This document shows, one piece after another, positions 60,521-64,000 of a stretch of DNA of 64,000 nucleotides. Source of the stretch: Rhizobiales bacterium SYSU XM002 (lineage in GTDB: Bacteria; Pseudomonadota; Alphaproteobacteria; Rhizobiales; Beijerinckiaceae). Under the pieces are notes generated by a model. That model ran no database searches. It was not told the origin of the DNA and saw only the letters and a program-made list of their open reading frames with translations. A program made the position numbers and the translations under genes. Location of the stretch: positions 124,001-188,000 of the forward strand of contig VWVY01000002.1 of NCBI GenBank assembly GCA_009846685.1, in the 5' to 3' direction. The stretch's first letter is position 1. Each line of letters opens with the position of its first letter.

Positions 60521-61369
60521 TCACGACGCGATTTCCTCAAGTGAGTCATCGAGGAAGTACCAGCGCGGAATCTGCTGCGAGATGATCGGTTCAATTTTGG
60601 AATTGAGAAAGGCGACGTCTGCGAGAAGATCAGGCCGGTCGGCAGAGTCCGGAAAATCGAACACGGTCCCGAAGTTCAGACGGAACCGACAAGGTGCCGT
60701 GCGTTCACTGTGGCAGATCACAAACCCCGCGCCGGTATGGCGCGCGAGGCGCGCGGCAATGGCAAGATTGCCGGCATCGTGCGGGCGTCGACCGAATAGC
60801 GGCGCCATAAGACGGCCCTGACGTGCTTCGTCCGGAAAGATCATGACAACGCGATTTTGGCGCAACAGGCGCATGCCGGCCCGCACGCCGCGCGCATCCG
60901 GGCTCAATAGTGAAACGCCGAAACGCGCCCGCGACTGCTCGGTAACACGACGGTTGAATTCATCATCCGGTGGCGCGTAGTAGGAAGCGAGCGGGACTCC
61001 AAGTTGTTGGAACGCGGGCCCGAAGGTCTCCCAATTTCCGGTGTGCAGGCCGAAAGCAATCAGGGGGCGCGTACCTGCGACCGCAACGAAAGCCTCTTGA
61101 CCGACCATCGCAAGGCGCCCCTCGGTCATGAAACGCGGCATCACCGCGAATTCGGCCATGATACGCCCAACACCGTCGAGAAATTCCTGCACCATCGCAT
61201 CGAGTTCGGCCTCGCTGGCCTCGGGCCTGTGACGACGCAGGTTTGCCTTGGCGTTGAGCATGATGCTGGGAAGGTTGACCCTAACATTCCTGCGCACCAT
61301 GAATGAGCCGATATTGGATGCCCAATCGGTCGGTAGCTTGCCGAATAGTCGGTAAAGGAGCGCCTGCAT
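60521..61369 (-). CDS. Lysophospholipid/lipid A-type acyltransferase (LpxL/HtrB family)
   Basis: A 282-aa membrane-associated acyltransferase. The catalytic HTGNWE motif (H-x4-E) is followed by VVMIFPDEARQGRL and GFVICHSERTAPCRFRL, as in LpxL-like enzymes. The N-terminal segment is hydrophobic or amphipathic. The ATG at 61369 starts 26 bp downstream of the P450 stop position; the longer frame overlaps it. It probably acylates lipid A, a glycolipid or another lipid; the exact acceptor is not evident. Confidence 0.84.
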   Translation of the reverse strand: MQALLYRLFGKLPTDWASNIGSFMVRRNVRVNLPSIMLNAKANLRRHRPEASEAELDAMVQEFLDGVGRIMAEFAVMPRFMTEGRLAMVGQEAFVAVAGTRPLIAFGLHTGNWETFGPAFQQLGVPLASYYAPPDDEFNRRVTEQSRARFGVSLLSPDARGVRAGMRLLRQNRVVMIFPDEARQGRLMAPLFGRRPHDAGNLAIAARLARHTGAGFVICHSERTAPCRFRLNFGTVFDFPDSADRPDLLADVAFLNSKIEPIISQQIPRWYFLDDSLEEIAS

Positions 61370-61394
61370 TATCGCGTTTCTTTTTCTGGCACGG

Positions 61395-62816
61395 TCATGC
61401 TTGGTGCCGCCCGACGCGTTCCTCAACGGTAACCGGAAGTCCGCCTGCGGGACGCAGCGTCAGCCGGCAGACAGGCTCGGCGACATAGCCTGCGCGGGGG
61501 CGCACCCTGAAGCGCTGGATCAGGATCGCCAGGCACAAGATCGCCTCCGACTGGCCGAAATTCATGCCCGGGCAGATGCGCGGCCCGACCGCAAAGGGAA
61601 AAAAGACGAACGGGTTGACCTTGGCGCCATCGAGGAAGCGCTCGGGCATGAAGCGGGTCGCGTGTTCCCAGAGATCGGTCGCGCGGTGAATGAGCCAAGG
61701 CGCGATCATGATGAGATCACCCTTTTTCACCGGAATCCCGCCGACTTCGTCGGCCTCGCGGGCCTGCCGTGGCAACAGCGGCACTGGCGGATAAAGGCGC
61801 AGGGTCTCGAGAATGACGGCCTTGCACCATTCGAGTTGGTCGATATCGTCGATCGTAGGGGTGCGTCCAGCGCAGACGGTCTCTATCTCCTCCAGAACCC
61901 TGGCCTCGACCCACGGCGCATTGGCCAAGCAATAGAAGGCCCAGGTGAGCGTTGTCGCGGTGGTTTCGTGACCGGCCATGAAGATCGTGGCCGCTTCATT
62001 GCGCAATGCCGTGGTGTCGAGCTTGAGTTCGGGCGAACGCTCGCGCCGCTTGATCAGGAGATCGACCATCGAGCCGGAATCGCCACCACCGGCCAAGTGG
62101 TCGTTGATGACCTTCTCGACAACCGAGTGCACCATTTTGACGGCGCGCTTTTTTACCGGACCATGCAGGATGGGCCAGCCCTCGTCCCAACCCAGAAAAT
62201 AGCCGAGATTGAAGCTGTCGATCGACTTCTGGTAGCTCGTGAAGCCGTCGATGACCTGCTGCGCCGCCGAGCTGCCGAGGTTTCGTCCGAACACGGTCTG
62301 TGCGATGATTTCGGCGGTCAGTTCCGCCATCGCGGCCGTAAGTTCGAATTCCTTGCCGGCTCTCTCCGCCCAGCCTTCCGCGAAAGCACAGGTCACCTGC
62401 TCCATGGTCAGTCCGAAAGAGGGCACGCGGTTCTTGTGGACGATATCGGCCACAAGCGGCCGGCGCTGCTTCCAGGTCTCGCCCTCCGAAATGAACAGCC
62501 CGTCGCCCAGTAACACCTCGAGCGCGCGGCGCATCTGCGGGCTCTTGCGTTCGAAATTCTGGTGTCGGGTGACCATTACGTATTTGATCAACTCCGGCGC
62601 ATTCACAATCAGAAGCTGACGGCCGAGAATACGGTGCTGATCGAGCCCTGAGCGGTAGCTCCCCTCCATCCAGTCGCCAATCAGGCTGTAGCGCGCCCCA
62701 AGCAGGATTTCGATCAGGTTCGGCAGATCACGGCGTGGCTCCGGATGGGGCGCGACGAAATAATCGGCACCACGCTCCTCGATCACCGGAGCCGGAGTGT
62801 AGAGACCAAGGGCCAT
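61395..62816 (-). CDS. Cytochrome P450
   Basis: A 473-aa haem monooxygenase. The haem ligand Cys415 is in FAVGPRICPGMNFG, the I-helix oxygen motif is AGHETTATTLTWAF, and the ExxR pair is in VILETLRLYPPVPLLP. A short N-terminus without a membrane anchor suggests a soluble bacterial enzyme. Redox partners are not adjacent. Fatty acid, terpene or sterol-like hydroxylation is possible; its place beside acyltransferase and KDSR-like genes suggests a lipid substrate, an inference. Confidence 0.93.
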   Translation of the reverse strand: MALGLYTPAPVIEERGADYFVAPHPEPRRDLPNLIEILLGARYSLIGDWMEGSYRSGLDQHRILGRQLLIVNAPELIKYVMVTRHQNFERKSPQMRRALEVLLGDGLFISEGETWKQRRPLVADIVHKNRVPSFGLTMEQVTCAFAEGWAERAGKEFELTAAMAELTAEIIAQTVFGRNLGSSAAQQVIDGFTSYQKSIDSFNLGYFLGWDEGWPILHGPVKKRAVKMVHSVVEKVINDHLAGGGDSGSMVDLLIKRRERSPELKLDTTALRNEAATIFMAGHETTATTLTWAFYCLANAPWVEARVLEEIETVCAGRTPTIDDIDQLEWCKAVILETLRLYPPVPLLPRQAREADEVGGIPVKKGDLIMIAPWLIHRATDLWEHATRFMPERFLDGAKVNPFVFFPFAVGPRICPGMNFGQSEAILCLAILIQRFRVRPRAGYVAEPVCRLTLRPAGGLPVTVEERVGRHQA

Positions 62817-62942
62817 GAGCTTGTCCGTCCCAGCCGATGCCCGCCGTGCGGGCGACGGGGTTTATTCGCTCCGTGGGCACGGCAGGTCAAGTCAGGTCGC
62901 GGGGCGGGGCGACCGTTTTTCAGTCAAGAGGCCCGTGCAGCA

Positions 62943-64000
62943 TCAGGCGATGGCCGCCCGATCGGTCACGCGTCGCCAGACAGCGCCATCCGAGAAGGCC
63001 AGAACGGCGCCGCCGACTTCGTTCGAGACATAGATGATGGCCCCGGCACCGCTGGACGACGCCGAGGGGGCGGTCGCGACGGAATAGCTGCCGACGCGGG
63101 CAGGGCCGTTGACGTGTAGGGTGGTGCTCGGCGCATCGATGCCGACGCCAACCTTGCCGCTGGCGGTGATGCGTAGGCGTTCGAGACGTCCGGCGCTGCC
63201 TGTGGGCGTTGTGTCGAAGCGAATGTAGCTCGGATGGGAGGTGCCGACCGTCCATGCCGCTTCGGCGTGGGCTGAGAAGCCGGCTGAATTGACCCCACTA
63301 GGCGAACTGCCGCTCGTGAGAGAGCCGAAAAGAATTTGCCCGAACCGGTCACCGGCCGCTACGGGCGTCGCGTAGGTATAGGTCAGAATACCGGCACCCC
63401 CACCGGCGCCTCCGGCGCCGCCGTTGACGAAACGCGCCGTCCCGCCATCGGGCGATTCAACCGCAAGCCGGGTCGTAGCGGTTGTAACAGCCAAACCGAT
63501 TCCGAGGTTTGCAGTAGCCGGGTCAACAACGAACGCCTGCGCCCAGTTCTGGCCGTCCTGGCTGGTCTTGAAGGCGAGGCGGTTGTCGCCACACAGACCG
63601 ATCTCCGCCCGGCCAGAAAAGCCGGCCTGAAGGAGCAGGCTGGCGGTATCGCCGGTCGCAGCCTTGTTAAGCTTCAGCTGATGCCCCTGTCCCTGATGGC
63701 TCAACAAGGTTGCGGGCGCAGAGACGGACAGGCGGTTGGTGGTATCGGCCGTCGCGTTGACCCCGAGCATCGGCAGGTTCTGGTAGTCGGCGCTGACATG
63801 TTGCCAGACGACGCCGTCGTAGGCGAACAGGGCGCTTTCATCCTCGACATAGGCAAGCCAACCCGTTTGCGGAGGGTAGAAAATCCAGCCGCCGTCCTGC
63901 CAAGCGACGAGCGCATTGGCATGGGTTGACCATGACCCCGTCGCGCCGGAAGGGACAAGATGGCGCTGTCCCTCGAAGGGCGCGGTGGGCGGCGTCGCGA
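62943..64000 (-). CDS. DUF2793-type phage-tail-like protein, cut by the window end
   Basis: The frame is open to the right edge (at least 352 residues). The first visible part has WQDGGWIFYPPQTGWLAYVE and ALFAYDGVVWQHV, the DUF2793 pattern found in Rhizobiales prophage or gene transfer agent tail proteins. The rest is Gly/Ala/Thr-rich with repeat-like beta segments, as in tail fibres, and ends with VLAFSDGAVWRRVTDRAAIA. The N-terminus lies outside. It is the only phage-like gene here, so the prophage may continue to the right. Confidence 0.75.
   Translation of the reverse strand, partial: ATPPTAPFEGQRHLVPSGATGSWSTHANALVAWQDGGWIFYPPQTGWLAYVEDESALFAYDGVVWQHVSADYQNLPMLGVNATADTTNRLSVSAPATLLSHQGQGHQLKLNKAATGDTASLLLQAGFSGRAEIGLCGDNRLAFKTSQDGQNWAQAFVVDPATANLGIGLAVTTATTRLAVESPDGGTARFVNGGAGGAGGGAGILTYTYATPVAAGDRFGQILFGSLTSGSSPSGVNSAGFSAHAEAAWTVGTSHPSYIRFDTTPTGSAGRLERLRITASGKVGVGIDAPSTTLHVNGPARVGSYSVATAPSASSSGAGAIIYVSNEVGGAVLAFSDGAVWRRVTDRAAIA

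Noticed and set aside
1-64000. CRISPR arrays, IS elements and integrase or attachment sites
   Set aside because: I saw no repeat-spacer pattern, no transposase or integrase motif, and no tRNA-flanking direct repeats in the window.

Overview
The window looks like chromosome of an alphaproteobacterium of the order Hyphomicrobiales (Rhizobiales). It is GC-rich, and it carries the xseB/dxs/tlyA/RNA methyltransferase block, a TIGR02301-type protein, a folP-folB-folK operon, a chromosomal Pls/PosA-type NRPS and a BigR/SqrR-type ArsR regulator, all common in that group. I cannot name the genus. There is no rRNA, IS element, CRISPR array or complete prophage; a fragment of a DUF2793 (phage-tail-type) gene sits at the right edge.

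Layout. 1-4972: a truncated LysR gene, the Sua5-type tRNA t6A gene, and a three-gene acyl-CoA module (acyl-CoA dehydrogenase, enoyl-CoA hydratase, SDR). 5052-6975: CorA, an HMCES/YedK-type DNA repair protein and a small Ser/Gly/Asp-rich membrane protein. 6972-12842: the minus-strand xseB, pirin, dxs, tlyA and RNA methyltransferase genes, with a plus-strand Cu/Zn superoxide dismutase inserted. 12913-16452: a minus-strand run with a NUDIX/NrtR-like regulator, a tyrosine-phosphatase-like protein, an HD hydrolase, a BigR-like ArsR regulator and YgfZ. 16543-19272: pyrC, azlC/azlD and a cupin. 19336-22148: a minus-strand run ending with pdxH. 22198-32917: a lipoprotein, a DnaJ-type protein, fabI, a histidine phosphatase, a 1338-aa NRPS-type enzyme with three paralogous small secreted proteins around it, aroC, and zinT behind a near-perfect Zur-type palindrome. 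33090-46033: an HTH-RibB-RibA-like protein, DUF1003, HDAC-like, L,D-transpeptidase, MarR, DUF898, M48 protease, bioY, fol operon, AGE-family epimerase, and tRNA-Pro and tRNA-Gln.

46051-49124 is a compact locus matching the described D-glutamate catabolic pair DgcN (DUF1611) and DgcA (enolase-superfamily racemase), with a divergent LysR regulator. Between them lies a perfect 8-3-8 inverted repeat, a very good operator candidate.

49464-62816 is the accessory part: a surface-glycan and envelope-lipid region. On the plus strand are a C-methyltransferase, an 849-aa protein with two glycosyltransferase-like halves, a hypothetical protein, a NeuA/KdsB-like cytidylyltransferase, a 711-aa capsule-synthesis-like protein and a CDP-alcohol phosphotransferase. 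On the minus strand are a cytochrome P450, a lipid A-type acyltransferase, a Wza-type export lipoprotein and a reductase resembling 3-ketodihydrosphingosine reductase. The glycan enzymes plus Wza suggest an exported polysaccharide. The lipid enzymes beside them raise the possibility of a modified membrane lipid or a lipid-linked glycan. This region and the NRPS neighbourhood are the best places to look for undescribed biology.
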